This document shows positions 24,992 to 33,139 of a stretch of DNA of 64,000 nucleotides, one piece after another. The translations under genes were made by a program, and so were the position numbers. The notes under the pieces were generated by a model, which ran no database searches, had not been told where the DNA came from, and worked only from the letters and a program-made list of their open reading frames with translations. The stretch is taken from positions 1 to 64,000 of the forward strand of contig WQWM01000009.1 in assembly GCA_009785335.1 (NCBI GenBank), in the 5' to 3' direction. Positions within the stretch are counted from its first letter, which is position 1, and each line of letters opens with the position of its first letter. Source of the DNA: Oscillospiraceae bacterium. Lineage in GTDB: Bacteria; Bacillota; Clostridia; Oscillospirales; Acutalibacteraceae.

Positions 24992-26530
24992 ATGCAAGAT
25001 ACCACCCCCGACAGGGCACAGCAAAGCGGCGGAGCCCCACCACAGGTGGATACTGCGCAAAAAGTCGTGCCCCGCAAGGAATTTCTATCGTACTGCACGG
25101 CAGCCACGGGGCAAGGCATGGTGTTTGGCATCATGTCATCGTATATGTCGGACTTCCACGTAAACGTGCTGCGCGTGAACCCGCTGTTCACGTTTTTTCT
25201 CACGCTCATCACCCGCGTGATGGATGCCCTTACCGACCCGCTGATGGGCATGATTGTGGATCGCGGCACTTTAAAAGGCGGCAAAATGCTGCCCTTTGTT
25301 CGCTACTCCTGGCCCTTCATTGCGGTGCTGACGTTCTTTCTGTTTTTTGCGCCTGCCAACATCACCGGCATGCAGGCGATGCTTTACGCCACCGTCACCT
25401 TTGTGCTGTGGAGTCTGGCCTACACTGTCACTGATGTGCCCTTTTGGGCATTGCCTAACCTGATGACCCCCAATCCCGAAGAACGCAGCAGCCTGCTTTC
25501 GCTTGCCACTGTTACCAATGGCGTGGGTGGTGCGGTGCCCATGGCGATGTTCATGGGGCTCGGGTTTGTGCTTCCCCTGCTGACCGACCAAGATGGTGTT
25601 GCATTTGAGCGCACGCGTTTTATCATCATCGCCGGCGTTGCTTCTTTGCTGGGCGTTGGGCTTTATCTTAACGCCATGCGCGCGAAAGAACGCATTAAAT
25701 TGCCGCCGGTGCAGCGCAACAAACAACCTGGTCAAGCCAGCACGTTTAAGCAAATTATTGCATGCAAACCATTGCTGTTGATTATCCTCATGGGCATTTT
25801 GTCTGCCGGGCGCTATCTATTCAATGCTGGTGCAGTGCATGTGGCACGCTATGCCTTCTATATCGGCCCCAGTCTGCAAGGCTTGAGCGACATTGAACGC
25901 AGAAATGCCCTGCAAAACAGCATCTCTACCGTTAGTTTGGTGTATTCCATTGCAGTGGCGGTGGGCATGTTCACCACCATGATTGTGGTTACCCAGCTGA
26001 TGAAACGCTTTAACTACAAGCAAATTCTCATTGCAAGCGGGCTGCTTGGCACGGTGGTTTGCCTGATTATTTTTGCGTTGGGCTATGAAAGCTTTTGGCG
26101 GCTGGTGCCGTTGCTTGTGCTCACCGGCGTGCCGCTGGGGGCCATCAATGTGCTCATTTACCCCATGGTGGGCGACGCCTTAGATTACATGGAGTGGCAA
26201 ACCGGCGTGCGGCAAAGCGCGTTGGGCCAAGCCTGCGCCACTTTCACGCAGAAATTCGGCAACGCCATTGCCACAGCGTCCATCGTGCTCATGTACATCA
26301 TCGTTGACCTTGACCTATCCACCATCGGCATTGAATACACCGCCGACATGACTGCGCTCAGCGGCACAGTGCGCGGCGGCATGTTCTCGCTGGTGTCCAT
26401 TATCCCAGCTGTTTCGCTGGTGCTGTGTGTGATTCCCATCTTCTTCTATGATCTCACAGGCAAAAAGAAAGAACGCATCACCGCTGAACTTGCTCAACAG
26501 CGTGCCGAAAAAGGCATCGCGATTGAATAG
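24992..26530 (+). CDS. Sugar:cation symporter, GPH (MelB) family
   Basis: 512 aa from the ATG at 24992, 6 bp after AAAGGG. About twelve membrane helices. The N-terminal half carries the family's RVMDALTDPLMGMIVDRG, equivalent to the MelB cation-site region, and YSWPFIAVLTF; the second half has QTGVRQSALGQACATF. The family takes up glycosides, pentosides or hexuronides with H+ or Na+. Residues about 8-20 (RAQQSGGAPPQV) are coded by a dispersed repeat in frame and are absent from typical relatives. Substrate unknown. Confidence 0.88.
   Translation: MQDTTPDRAQQSGGAPPQVDTAQKVVPRKEFLSYCTAATGQGMVFGIMSSYMSDFHVNVLRVNPLFTFFLTLITRVMDALTDPLMGMIVDRGTLKGGKMLPFVRYSWPFIAVLTFFLFFAPANITGMQAMLYATVTFVLWSLAYTVTDVPFWALPNLMTPNPEERSSLLSLATVTNGVGGAVPMAMFMGLGFVLPLLTDQDGVAFERTRFIIIAGVASLLGVGLYLNAMRAKERIKLPPVQRNKQPGQASTFKQIIACKPLLLIILMGILSAGRYLFNAGAVHVARYAFYIGPSLQGLSDIERRNALQNSISTVSLVYSIAVAVGMFTTMIVVTQLMKRFNYKQILIASGLLGTVVCLIIFALGYESFWRLVPLLVLTGVPLGAINVLIYPMVGDALDYMEWQTGVRQSALGQACATFTQKFGNAIATASIVLMYIIVDLDLSTIGIEYTADMTALSGTVRGGMFSLVSIIPAVSLVLCVIPIFFYDLTGKKKERITAELAQQRAEKGIAIE
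25012..25049. repeat. Dispersed module inside the symporter gene
   Basis: The GGCACAGCAAAGCGGCGGAG ... CCACAGGTGG unit matches the intergenic CGAAGCGACGGAG / CCACCGCAGGTGG module. It is read in frame as RAQQSGGAPPQV in the cytoplasmic N-terminus. Confidence 0.85.
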
Positions 26531-26539
26531 CGAAGAACT

Positions 26540-26775
26540 TGTTACTTTTTTTGCAAAAACCACCTGCGGTGGGGCTTGGTCGCTTCGCTGTGCTCTCATC
26601 CAATCCCATTAAGAATCCCCCGCGAAGCGGCTAGGTTTTTTGGGTTCTTTTTTTGCAAAAAACCACCTGCGGTGGGGCTTGGTCGCTTCGCTGTGCTCTC
26701 ATCCAATCCCATTAGGAATCCCCCGCGAAGCGGCTAGGTTTTTTTGGTTCTTTTTTTGCAAAAAAAGAACAAGAA
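26540..26775. repeat. Tandem duplication of a repeat mosaic (unit about 103 bp)
   Basis: Two nearly identical copies (starting at about 26560 and 26663) of CCACCTGCGGTGG ... CGCTTCGCTGTGCTCTCATC ... CCCCGCGAAGCGGCTAGG ... TTCTTTTTTTGCAAAA. The second copy ends in a full A/T hairpin directly before the ribosome site of the next gene. Confidence 0.9.
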
Positions 26776-26783
26776 AGGTGCCT

Positions 26784-27503
26784 ATGATTAGATTACAAAA
26801 ATACTTGGCTGAGCGCGGTGTGGCATCGCGGCGTGGTGCTGAGGAAATGATTCGCCAAGGTCGTGTCACCATCAATGGGCGGCGTGCGGAAATCGGTATA
26901 TCCATTGATCCGGCAACTGCATTGGTTGCCGTGGACGGACAAGCATTGCCGCCGCAACGTGAACAGAAAATTACGTTGATGCTGCATAAGCCGCGCGGCT
27001 ATGTAACCACGATGCATGATCGCCATGCGGCCAAAACCGTGGCCGATCTAGTGCAGCACACCGAGCGGCTTTATCCCGTAGGGCGGCTGGATAAAGACAG
27101 CGAAGGCCTGCTGTTGATGACCAACGACGGCGAGCTGGCACACGCGCTCACGCATCCATCGCGGCATGTGGCGAAGGTTTATCGCGTTACCCTGCGCGGG
27201 CAAGTTAGCGACAGCATGCGCACGCAATTGCAAACAGGCATTATGCTCGACGGCACGCGTACCCTGCCGCTGCAGCTGCGCGAAATTAGTCAACAGCCCG
27301 ACCGCACCGTGCTCGAATTCACCCTGCAAGAGGGCCGCAATCGGCAAATTCGCCGCATGTGCCAAGCCGTGGGGCTCGAAGTTATGCGCCTGAAACGCAC
27401 GCAAATCGGCCCGCTGAAGCTCGGCATGCTGCCTGTGGGCGAAACGCGTGGGTTGACTGCCGAAGAAACGAAAAGACTGTTACTTTTCTTGCAAAAAAAT
27501 TAA
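26784..27503 (+). CDS. rRNA pseudouridine synthase, RluB/RsuA family
   Basis: 239 aa. The N-terminal S4 RNA-binding domain (RLQKYLAERGVASRRGAEEMI) is followed by the catalytic domain, with the active-site Asp in GRLDKDSEGLLLMTNDGELA and the RQIRRM motif. It modifies 23S or 16S rRNA. The start is ATG 26784 with AGAAAGG upstream; the longer frame is repeat sequence. The terminal LLLFLQKN is supplied by a repeat hairpin. In other Clostridia this gene often follows scpB, but here it stands apart. Confidence 0.92.
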   Translation: MIRLQKYLAERGVASRRGAEEMIRQGRVTINGRRAEIGISIDPATALVAVDGQALPPQREQKITLMLHKPRGYVTTMHDRHAAKTVADLVQHTERLYPVGRLDKDSEGLLLMTNDGELAHALTHPSRHVAKVYRVTLRGQVSDSMRTQLQTGIMLDGTRTLPLQLREISQQPDRTVLEFTLQEGRNRQIRRMCQAVGLEVMRLKRTQIGPLKLGMLPVGETRGLTAEETKRLLLFLQKN

Positions 27504-27662
27504 CCACCACCTGCGGTGGGGCTCGATCGCTTCGCGGCAATCGCCAAAACGCCCATAAAGATCCACCGCGAAGTGCAACAAATCACGCAGTCCCTTTCAT
27601 AGGAGACAGCGAAGCGACGAAAAATTTTTTTGCGCCACTTTTTTACAAAAAAGTGGCCGACA
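27504..27662. repeat. Repeat mosaic before the poly-Asn protein gene
   Basis: CCACCTGCGGTGG-type module, CCACCGCGAAG, GACAGCGAAGCGACG, and a GCCACTTTTTTAC/AAAAAAGTGGC hairpin. Confidence 0.8.
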
Positions 27663-27714
27663 GCCTGACCCTTTCCATATAATGCGTTAAGCATAAATGG
27701 GGAGGGATTTTTCT

Positions 27715-29163
27715 ATGGCAACCGCGCCGTGTGTTTCGCCGCAAACTTCAACCAATCTTTCGGGAGCCATTGCCTTTGGCGCACCTGATTGCACGACCAT
27801 TCCTTTTCAAGTTTCAGCCGGTGACATCACCGAAGAAAATATCACAACATCAGCACTGTTTTCTTATCCTTGCACCGTGGGCAGTGAACCCGGCCATGCG
27901 CTTTGCTTAGGCCGCGGCCAGCCATTGCCCGGCACGCCAAATGCCTGTGATATTGTGCCGGAAAGCCAGGTGATGGCCAACGCACAAACCGCGCGCGCCG
28001 TGCGATTTATCATTGGCAATCTGGCACAAAGCCCGAACTATGAGTTTGACGATCCAGAGGCGGTGCGTATTCGCGCGCTGCTTGCACGTGGGTTTGCAAT
28101 GTGGAACGAAGGCTTTTTCGGCAATGTCATGCTATATCTTGCAGAGGTTGGCGGCGTTGGCCCTGGGATTTCTGCGGCGCAGCTCAGCGCAAACTCATTC
28201 GCCGGCCCATGGAACAGTTGGGATGCACAGGGCATGGCACAAGTGGCGCTGTGGTTTTTGCTTGGGCAATTCCCGCCTGACGGCAACCTGACCTTTTTAG
28301 ATGGTGCGGGCAATCTGATGAACGCAGAAAATCGCTACCGCATATTCAACGGCTACACCATGTTTCACCTGCTAGCGCAGGCCTATGCGTGCGGCGAACT
28401 CACTTGCGAGGGCGACATGCCCGGCAGCTCATTGCAGTTTACCGGGGCGCAAACCACATTTTCATCTTCGTCTTGCGCCTCGCGTGAGGTGACGGTGGGT
28501 CCGTTTATACTAAGTGGCTGTGCGGGCGAAATGCCACACTTTAGCCTATCCTCCGGCGTGGCAACCAGCGATGCAGCAGGCAAACACGAGCTAAACACCG
28601 CCCCCGCCGACGGTCAACCCTTTTGGATTCGAGTGCAGCCGCAAGCCACCCCGATGAACATTACCATGCAAGCCGCTGTGCAGGCCATCGGCACGCAACC
28701 CACGGTGTACTATTACCGGCAAGCAGGCGCAACACAAACCTTGGCATTGCTGCGCAACACTGGCGTGCAAGAATTGCAGACGCAACATACCATCACCATT
28801 GCCCCCACACCCGCCAACGAAACTGAAGATGACGATTGCGACCCTTGCTGCTTTCCGCATTTTTTTCCGCAGCCTGTTCCGGTGCCGTGTGCGCCTGCGC
28901 CGTTGGTGATCACCAGCAACAACAATAACAATAATAATAACAATAACAACAGCTCGAACAACAACAATAACAATAACATGATTAATCAAATGCTGCAAAA
29001 CTTGCAAACACACCTGATTTTGCAGTTTTTGCAGCGCCAGCAACCACAAGTGGTGCAAGTGCCGCAACCAATGCCACAGCCATGTCCGTGTCCCATTCCA
29101 CAGCCCATGCCTTGTTCTATGCCGCAACCAATGCCATGCTGGCCGCAGCCGCCGTGGCGATGA
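27715..29163 (+). CDS. Poly-Asn, Pro/Gln/Met/Cys-tailed protein with possible thioester domain
   Basis: 482 aa from ATG 27715; GGGGAGGG lies upstream, inside the longer frame. No signal peptide. Residues about 1-190 resemble a thioester domain: Cys64 in HALCLGRGQ and Gln176 in AQVALWF match the Cys and Gln of the TQxA-W type motif (inference). A beta-rich middle follows, then an acidic Cys patch (DDDCDPCCFPHFFPQ), a run of about 20 Asn with two Ser, and repeats of PQPMPC. Low-complexity Cys/Pro tails without an export signal suggest assembly on the spore surface by the mother cell. No family is certain. Confidence 0.6.
   Translation: MATAPCVSPQTSTNLSGAIAFGAPDCTTIPFQVSAGDITEENITTSALFSYPCTVGSEPGHALCLGRGQPLPGTPNACDIVPESQVMANAQTARAVRFIIGNLAQSPNYEFDDPEAVRIRALLARGFAMWNEGFFGNVMLYLAEVGGVGPGISAAQLSANSFAGPWNSWDAQGMAQVALWFLLGQFPPDGNLTFLDGAGNLMNAENRYRIFNGYTMFHLLAQAYACGELTCEGDMPGSSLQFTGAQTTFSSSSCASREVTVGPFILSGCAGEMPHFSLSSGVATSDAAGKHELNTAPADGQPFWIRVQPQATPMNITMQAAVQAIGTQPTVYYYRQAGATQTLALLRNTGVQELQTQHTITIAPTPANETEDDDCDPCCFPHFFPQPVPVPCAPAPLVITSNNNNNNNNNNNSSNNNNNNNMINQMLQNLQTHLILQFLQRQQPQVVQVPQPMPQPCPCPIPQPMPCSMPQPMPCWPQPPWR
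28909..28980 (+). repeat. AAC/AAT trinucleotide tract coding poly-Asn
   Basis: An in-frame microsatellite of AAC and AAT codons, broken by AGCTCG. Slippage here would change protein length without a frameshift. Confidence 0.9.
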
Positions 29164-29204
29164 TGTTAGTATTATAGTCAAACAACTTAAAATTTGTTTG
29201 CTAA

Positions 29205-29310
29205 TTTAAAGCCCGGGCGGATTCACATCCGCCCCTACATGTTGTGGCATGCAGAAAACAATAAGAAGATATCCACCTGTAGGGGCGGATGTGAATCCGC
29301 CCGAAGCCTT
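29205..29310. repeat. Large inverted repeat: two GTAGGGGCGGAT elements facing each other
   Basis: CGGGCGGATTCACATCCGCC at the left mirrors GGCGGATGTGAATCCGCCCG at the right, with CCCTACATG and TGTAGGGG inside, so the whole 100 bp can fold into one long hairpin. It lies between convergent genes and may act as a bidirectional terminator. Confidence 0.85.
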
Positions 29311-29359
29311 AATCTTGGACTATTTTCAAGTTGTTCAGCTATACTTTTCTTTCAAGACA

Positions 29360-29830
29360 TCATCCCTCAAGGGCCATGGGCTCAACGATGCTGCCGGGGA
29401 TTTCTATGCCTGTTGCATAGCAAAACGCAATGATTTGACCGATGTGCATGCATTCGTGGCCAATCATCATGGCGATAATTTGGTGCACGTTTTGTTTGTC
29501 TCCATAGTAGTCCATCATTTCGCTGCCATCCAATGATGCGAGTGCATGTTCCAGTTGCGCATCAAGCTGCACCATTTTTGCAATGATATCTTGCGTTGGC
29601 ATGTTGATATAATGATATTCTTCCTCAAATAGAAAGATATCTGTGCCCAAAGAGTTGACGACATCTCGTTGGAACAAAGTGAGTTCGTAAGTTTGCAATC
29701 GTATCGTGTTCAGCACGTTTCTGGGCAGCGGTTTGTCTAGGTCTGCTTCGCTTAGCTCTTTCAAAAAGCCCAGTGTTGTTGCTCTTGTGTTTTTCCATTC
29801 TGCCAACAGCGCCTTGAGTGATTCAGTCAT
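29360..29830 (-). CDS. DinB-family (DUF664) protein
   Basis: 156 aa four-helix-bundle protein. The metal-binding His positions include HECMHIGQ. The family comprises damage-inducible or thiol-dependent enzymes of mostly unknown reaction. GGAGG precedes the ATG. Its promoter is the same 9-bp inverted repeat/-10 unit found in front of four units near the WYL regulator at 54.4 kb, so it likely belongs to that regulon. Confidence 0.85.
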   Translation of the reverse strand: MTESLKALLAEWKNTRATTLGFLKELSEADLDKPLPRNVLNTIRLQTYELTLFQRDVVNSLGTDIFLFEEEYHYINMPTQDIIAKMVQLDAQLEHALASLDGSEMMDYYGDKQNVHQIIAMMIGHECMHIGQIIAFCYATGIEIPGSIVEPMALEG

Positions 29831-29859
29831 GTGATACCTCCAGTTTTTGTTTCACTATT

Positions 29860-29897
29860 AATATAACACAAAAAACGTGACAACAGTATGTCACGTT
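29860..29897 (-). promoter_or_regulatory. WYL-type palindromic promoter of the dinB-family gene
   Basis: Perfect inverted repeat AACGTGACA-N6-TGTCACGTT (29874-29897). On the minus strand TTGTCA is followed 12 bp later by TATATT (29860-29865). The -10 begins exactly 32 bp from the palindrome start, as in the copies at 56177, 56830, 57370 and 59065. Confidence 0.85.
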
Positions 29898-29924
29898 CAA
29901 AAGTTATTTTGATATAATATTAAC

Positions 29925-30052
29925 TTAGTTGCGGGCGGATTTTACATCCGCCCCTACATGTAGCAGAGTTGAGCAGCTATGCAAGGGAATAGCTAAAGCG
30001 TGTAGAGCCTGTAATAGAGCACAGCGAAGCGACAAAGCCGCACCGCAGGTGC
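29925..30052. repeat. Inverted-repeat and GC modules between dinB and dacF
   Basis: GCGGGCGGATTTTACATCCG / CCCCTAC (29931-29961) and GCACAGCGAAGCGACAAAGC / CGCACCGCAGGTGC (about 30016-30054). No gene seen. Confidence 0.75.
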
Positions 30053-31183
30053 TTAAAAAAGTTGCAAAAATCTTCGCCACAGGCTTGGTCGCCTAGTCGA
30101 CCTACTAGGCCGCGCAATGTCTACGGTGGATTGCACAATCAGCGGTGTTTCGGCCAGCAGCAGCGTGCCGTCGTAGTATCGCGCAGTGCCTACCACGCTG
30201 CCCGCTTGCAGCGGCGCGAACTCAAATGGCCGCAGCAGCAGCACGCGCTGCACGTTTTGTGGGCGCACTTGCAGATAGGCCGCCGGTGTGCCAGCTAGGA
30301 TGATGTTTGCATGCGACACCATGCCGTTGGTGATGGGCAAGCGCGCCACAACTTCGCCCGCGATGTCTAGCTGCACGCTGTGATATTGCGCAAAGCCGAA
30401 CTCGAACAAACGGCGGTGATCCTGCCAGTCATTGGGCGCATGCAGCGTAACGGCCACCAGCGTGCGGCCATCACGCTCAACCGCGCTGACGAGGGTTCTG
30501 CCTGCCGCGCGAGTAAAGCCAGTTTTCACGCCGATGCAACCGGGAATCTCGCACACCAAGCGGTTGTGGTTGCGCAGATAGTGCAATGTGGGTGGGTTGC
30601 CAAAGTGCGCACGCATGCTGCTTTGGCTGCTGATGGCACGAAAATCGGGGTTGGCAATGGCCGCCGCGCCCAGCAATGCCATGTCAAATGCGGTGGACAG
30701 GTGCCCTTCGGCATCCAGTCCGCTGGGGGTGACGAAATTGGTGCGTGTCATGCCAAGGGCACGTGCGCGAGCGTTCATCAGCAGGGCGAACTCAGGCAAG
30801 CCGCCTGCCAGATGAATCGCCGTAGCGTTGGCGGCATCGTTGCCGCTGGCCAGCAACAAGCCAATGGCCAGTGCCTCCCGCGTCACGGTATCACCCGCGC
30901 GCAACCCCATGCTGGTGCCCTCAACTTGCACCATTTCGTCGGTCACGGCAAAAGAAAACCCCGGCTCCCCTGCTTCAAGCAGCAGCAAAGCCGTCATGAT
31001 TTTCGTTGTGCTGGCCACGGGCATGGGCGTTTGTGCGTTGTGGGAATACAGCACCTGCAGCGTGTGTGCGTCAATGAGCACCGCACTTTGCGCCGAAAGC
31101 CCAAGGCTACGCTGTGCCGCCGCCACGGGAACACCCGCTGGCAGCAACAGCAAAATCATTAGTACACAGCAAATCTTTTTCAT
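30053..31183 (-). CDS. dacF: D-alanyl-D-alanine carboxypeptidase (DacF-like, PBP5 class)
   Basis: 376 aa with a signal peptide (MKKICCVLMILLLLPAGVPV ...AAA). Serine motif STTK at 58-61, SGN in LASGNDAAN and KTG in IGVKTGFTRAAGRTL. The C-terminal PBP5_C-like domain is followed by a basic/hydrophobic end that may anchor it. It trims pentapeptides in peptidoglycan. Neighbouring ytfJ and ytfI suggest the sporulation-associated DacF role, but a vegetative DacA role is possible. Confidence 0.9.
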   Translation of the reverse strand: MKKICCVLMILLLLPAGVPVAAAQRSLGLSAQSAVLIDAHTLQVLYSHNAQTPMPVASTTKIMTALLLLEAGEPGFSFAVTDEMVQVEGTSMGLRAGDTVTREALAIGLLLASGNDAANATAIHLAGGLPEFALLMNARARALGMTRTNFVTPSGLDAEGHLSTAFDMALLGAAAIANPDFRAISSQSSMRAHFGNPPTLHYLRNHNRLVCEIPGCIGVKTGFTRAAGRTLVSAVERDGRTLVAVTLHAPNDWQDHRRLFEFGFAQYHSVQLDIAGEVVARLPITNGMVSHANIILAGTPAAYLQVRPQNVQRVLLLRPFEFAPLQAGSVVGTARYYDGTLLLAETPLIVQSTVDIARPSRSTRRPSLWRRFLQLF

Positions 31184-31194
31184 GTTCCATTGCT

Positions 31195-31314
31195 ATGCAA
31201 AACACAGGACAGGTATGACAAGCCACCTGTGTAGGGGCGGCTAGTAGCCGCCCGTGCCTCTTGTGGTGTCATGTAGAAAATCGCGGGCGGCAAATTGCCG
31301 CCCCTACATGCGAC
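31195..31314. repeat. GTAGGGGCGGC inverted-repeat element before dacF
   Basis: TGTGTAGGGGCGGCTAGTAG / CCGCCCG and GCGGGCGGCAAATTGCCG / CCCCTACATG, separated by about 35 bp. Same design as the copies inside alaS and rnmV. Confidence 0.85.
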
Positions 31315-31752
31315 TCACAGTGACTCCTCCGCTTCTGCAATCGCAGCGGCAATCACATCTTCTTCGTCGTCTTTGCCGAACTTCGTCACCAGCTTGTCCA
31401 CCGTAGTGCTCACTTTGTCCACCAGGTCAGGCACCATACCAATCACGCGCTCCACGCTGCTTTCCTGCGTGGAAATGTGCTTGATGCTTACCTCGCCGTT
31501 TTGCACCACGAGAAAACACACCGGCGTAATCGTCACGCCCGCGCCGCCCGCGCCGCCAAACAGCTCTTGGTTGTGCTTAGATGGAAAATCGCTGCCGCCG
31601 CTGGCAAAGCCATAACTCACCTTGCTCACGGGAATGATCCTCACGTTATCGCCCAACTCAATAGGCTCGCCGATGATGGTACGCACATCCACGGCCTCAC
31701 GCAGTTTGTCGATCGACACGCCCAAAATGCCGCTTGCAGATTTTTCTTTCAT
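31315..31752 (-). CDS. ytfJ: GerW-family sporulation protein YtfJ
   Basis: 145 aa from the ATG at 31752 with AAAGGAG upstream. The conserved core is TIIGEPIELGD...IIPVSKVSYGFASGG ... GGAGGAGVTITPVCFLV. YtfJ/GerW is required for proper spore germination in Bacillus. It follows the DUF2953 gene, the usual ytfI-ytfJ order. An A/T repeat hairpin lies directly upstream of the ribosome site. Confidence 0.93.
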   Translation of the reverse strand: MKEKSASGILGVSIDKLREAVDVRTIIGEPIELGDNVRIIPVSKVSYGFASGGSDFPSKHNQELFGGAGGAGVTITPVCFLVVQNGEVSIKHISTQESSVERVIGMVPDLVDKVSTTVDKLVTKFGKDDEEDVIAAAIAEAEESL

Positions 31753-31759
31753 GAGTTTC

Positions 31760-31868
31760 TCCTTTCTGTTCTTTTTTTGTAAAAAAAGAACCAAAAAAAC
31801 TTTTGTCGCGCTTCGCGCAGGGGATTTTTATGAACCTGTAGGGGCGGATGCAAAATCCGCCCGAACCA
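31760..31868. repeat. Repeat mosaic between ytfI and ytfJ
   Basis: A TTCTTTTTTTGT/AAAAAAAGAAC hairpin, GTCGCGCTTCGCGC and a TGTAGGGGCGGATGCAAAATC / CGCCCG element. Confidence 0.8.
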
Positions 31869-31877
31869 TAATAAGCA

Positions 31878-32606
31878 CTAATCACTTGCATCAAGATAAA
31901 ACTTCAACGCCACACGCAGACCAAGCCGAATCAACAACACCAATGTTGCAGTGAGCAAAAATGCGGGTATCACACTCACCGTGGCGGCAAACATGATTTC
32001 GCGCTCGCTTTGCCCGGTGAAGTCCGGCGTAATGTGCGCGCGAATCTTACCTTTGCGCGCGCGCAGATGGGTGCTCAGCCAGCCCAGCGAGGGGAAAATT
32101 GCGGCACTGATTTTGCCATATTGTTCGGCTAGGGCAGCGGGATCATCGCCCGGCAGATGCACGCGCAGGCTCAGTTGGCGAATGCAAAATGCTAGCCACA
32201 GCCCATGCCGGAATTTCTTCAGCGCAGCCACGGTGCGGCGCAGCAGCTCAATAAACCCACGCAGTCCCTGCGCTTCATAGTAGCGCTTGAGGAGGCTTGG
32301 CGGTTTGTCGGGCTCTTCGGGCTCTGGTTCGGCAGATGGCTCTTCCTGTTCGGGTTCTTGCTGCTTTTCAGGCTTGTCTTTTTTCTTTTTCTTGGGCTTG
32401 GCAGGCACGATTTGGCGGCGTAAAAACAGCCAGCGCACTTGCAAGTTTAGCTCGTCGGTGTACTTCACGCGCAGCACTACGGGGATGCACAGCGGCAAAA
32501 ATAGCAGCGCATAAATGCCCAAAAATAACACAACGCCCAGCACGCCGACGAAAATAATGCCGACGAACAGCAGCTTGCGCCCTATGTTTTTCAGCACGCT
32601 TTTCAC
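31878..32606 (-). CDS. ytfI: DUF2953 protein YtfI
   Basis: 242 aa. An N-terminal membrane helix pair (about 10-45) precedes a highly charged stretch (KPKKKKKDKPEKQQEPEQEE) and an alpha/beta region, with a C-terminal helix (AFLLTATLVLLIRLGLRVALKF). DUF2953 proteins accompany ytfJ in spore formers; function unknown. Its ATG overlaps the scpB stop by 4 bp. Confidence 0.85.
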   Translation of the reverse strand: MKSVLKNIGRKLLFVGIIFVGVLGVVLFLGIYALLFLPLCIPVVLRVKYTDELNLQVRWLFLRRQIVPAKPKKKKKDKPEKQQEPEQEEPSAEPEPEEPDKPPSLLKRYYEAQGLRGFIELLRRTVAALKKFRHGLWLAFCIRQLSLRVHLPGDDPAALAEQYGKISAAIFPSLGWLSTHLRARKGKIRAHITPDFTGQSEREIMFAATVSVIPAFLLTATLVLLIRLGLRVALKFYLDASD

Positions 32607-33139
32607 GATTCAGTACCCTCCGGGATTGGCGGCAGTTCGTCCAAGCTTTCCATGCAAAAGCACTTGAGGAATTCGTCTGTGGTGCCATATATCAGCGGGC
32701 GGCCTGGCAGATCAAGTCTACCGCGCTCTTCTAGCAAACGCTTGCGGCACAACGATGAAATAATGTGGTGGCAATCTACGCCACGCACCTGCTCGATGTA
32801 CGACTTGGTCACCGGTTGGTGATAGGCTACCACGGCGAGCACCTCAAATGCTGCTGACGACAGCGGCTGGTTGTGCTTGAGTTCCAGTGCGGTGCGCACG
32901 GCATCGCCATGTTGCGGGCGCGTGCACAGCTGCGCTTTGTCGCCCATGCGCACCAGCACCACACCGCCGTCGCGCCGGTCGATGAGCGCGGCAAGTTCGT
33001 CAATCAGCTCACGCGCATGTTCTGGGTCGATCTCAAGAGCCGCGCCGAGCCGTTCAAGTTCTAGGGGTTCGCCTGCAGCAAACAAAATTGCCTCGGCCGC
33101 ACCGAGCATGGTGGGATTATTCGTCGTCATCAATGTCAC
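32603..33139 (-). CDS. scpB: Segregation and condensation protein B
   Basis: 178 aa with two winged-helix domains (AAEAILFAAGEPLELERLG; AFEVLAVVAYHQPVTKSYIEQVRGVD). It is a kleisin-associated subunit of the SMC complex that compacts the chromosome. The frame starts at GTG 33139 (AGGAG 4 bp upstream); an ATG at 33130 is the alternative. It overlaps scpA by 23 bp. Confidence 0.95.
   Translation of the reverse strand: MTLMTTNNPTMLGAAEAILFAAGEPLELERLGAALEIDPEHARELIDELAALIDRRDGGVVLVRMGDKAQLCTRPQHGDAVRTALELKHNQPLSSAAFEVLAVVAYHQPVTKSYIEQVRGVDCHHIISSLCRKRLLEERGRLDLPGRPLIYGTTDEFLKCFCMESLDELPPIPEGTES

Noticed and set aside
26540-26775. Possible CRISPR-like direct repeats
   Set aside because: Only two long copies, no spacers, and each copy is a mosaic of dispersed modules.
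28591-29181. A 196-aa Arg/His/Val-rich ORF opposite the poly-Asn gene
   Set aside because: Shadow of low-complexity coding sequence; no ribosome site or domain.
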